Origin: BS750m-G62 sp964577175
GTDB taxonomy: Bacteria > Planctomycetota > Phycisphaerae > FEN-1346
Length of the DNA: 22,317 nt
Assembly: GCA_964577175.1 (NCBI GenBank)
Contig: CAZNYC010000063.1
Coordinates: 1 to 22,317, forward strand
Reading direction: 5' to 3'
Part shown: in pieces, positions 22,052 to 22,317 of the stretch
Position numbering within the stretch: position 1 is the first letter of the stretch
Layout: each line of letters opens with the position of its first letter
Translations under genes and position numbers: made by a program
Notes under the pieces: model-generated
Databases searched by the model: none
What the model saw: the letters and a program-made list of their open reading frames with translations, nothing else
What the model was told of the DNA's origin: nothing

Positions 22052-22103
22052 GCGCGGCGGGTCGGAGCCTGTCCCGACCGGAGCCGAGGGGCACCCGCCG
22101 CGC
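22052..22103 (+). repeat. Family B palindrome with enlarged loop, downstream of the Tat-exported gene
   Basis: GCGCGGCGGGT (22052-22062) and ACCCGCCGCGC (22093-22103) are the usual arms, but the loop is 30 nt rather than 6 and contains GGAGCCTGTCCCGACCGG, resembling the GAGCCTRTCCG arm of the 1214-1373 element. It starts 15 nt after the stop codon and could act as a 3'-end stem. Confidence 0.7.
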
Positions 22104-22242
22104 ACACGTTGATGCTATCCTGTGAGCCCGAGTACGCCCCTTCCCACGCGGCGGGCCGCACGCCTTCGCCGAACCGGCTCCCGGCAAGCCGAGGAAGGGG
22201 GAGAAAACGGTACTGTGATGCTATAACCGCCTTACCGGGCGT

Positions 22243-22258
22243 GGAGTGCTGACACTCC
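22243..22258 (+). terminator. Possible weak terminator hairpin
   Basis: GGAGTG and CACTCC pair around CTGA and are followed by TTGCCTTT on the plus strand. The stem is short and more than 200 nt past the last gene, so support is weak. Confidence 0.25.
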
Positions 22259-22317
22259 TTGCCTTTAGTTCAACTCCGGCCTGTTCAGGCATTTCCAGGG
22301 CGTCGTATCGGGCGTCG

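Larger units (their letters stand above)
22037..22317. other. Right-hand intergenic end of the window
   Basis: No gene is supported. The stretch holds a family-B stem with an enlarged loop (22052-22103) and a small hairpin (22243-22258). The remaining sequence, including the lower-GC last ~100 bp, shows nothing recognisable; a gene could begin just beyond the edge. Confidence 0.4.

Overview
The window is strongly GC-rich bacterial chromosome. It carries an almost uninterrupted Wood-Ljungdahl (reductive acetyl-CoA) gene cluster, all on the minus strand, with one divergent gene on the plus strand at the right-hand end. The acetyl-CoA synthase is the long bacterial form (728 aa), and the CO dehydrogenase, corrinoid protein and activator are also bacterial-type. 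The mix of very high GC, dispersed palindromic intergenic repeats and a Tat-exported fucose-isomerase-fold protein is compatible with an uncultured anaerobe of the Planctomycetota or a related phylum. That placement is an inference with modest confidence. A 100-N gap shows that this is a scaffolded draft or metagenome assembly.

Layout in the direction of transcription (right to left): fhs (18551-20239), metV (17580-18281), metF (16702-17583, 4-nt overlap with metV), a tandem-repeat region with the assembly gap (16304-16666), folD (15361-16269), a 418-nt spacer with a good promoter, cooC (14145-14942), acsA/cooS (12174-14120), acsB (9782-11968), acsC (8187-9524), the corrinoid reductive activator acsV/RACo (6034-7962), a second CooC/AcsF-type ATPase (4998-5762), acsD (3907-4860), acsE (2832-3659), a BioD/DRTGG-type P-loop protein (1383-2468), and the 5' two-thirds of a GAF-domain histidine kinase (1-1005, runs off the left edge). 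A Tat-signal sugar-isomerase-like gene (20603-22036) is divergent from fhs.

Together Fhs, FolD and MetFV take formate to methyl-THF. AcsE passes the methyl group to the corrinoid protein AcsCD, which RACo reactivates. AcsA makes CO from CO2, and AcsB joins methyl, CO and CoA. The two CooC-like ATPases probably serve metal insertion. Formate dehydrogenase, a separate methenyl-THF cyclohydrolase (FchA) and Pta/AckA are not in the window. The lack of FchA matters because the FolD has glutamine where the catalytic lysine is expected. The Fhs reads like the eukaryotic C1-THF-synthase subgroup rather than the classical acetogen enzyme.

The spacers between the genes are filled with repeats. Six copies of a ~110-bp long-stem element (outer arms TGTCATTCTGAG / CTCAGAATGACA) occur, each between two pathway genes. 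About a dozen copies of a GC-rich palindrome (arms GCGCGGCGGGT / ACCCGCCGCGC) are also present, along with a possible miniature element with 19-bp terminal inverted repeats (1214-1373). No tRNA, rRNA, CRISPR array or complete insertion sequence was seen.
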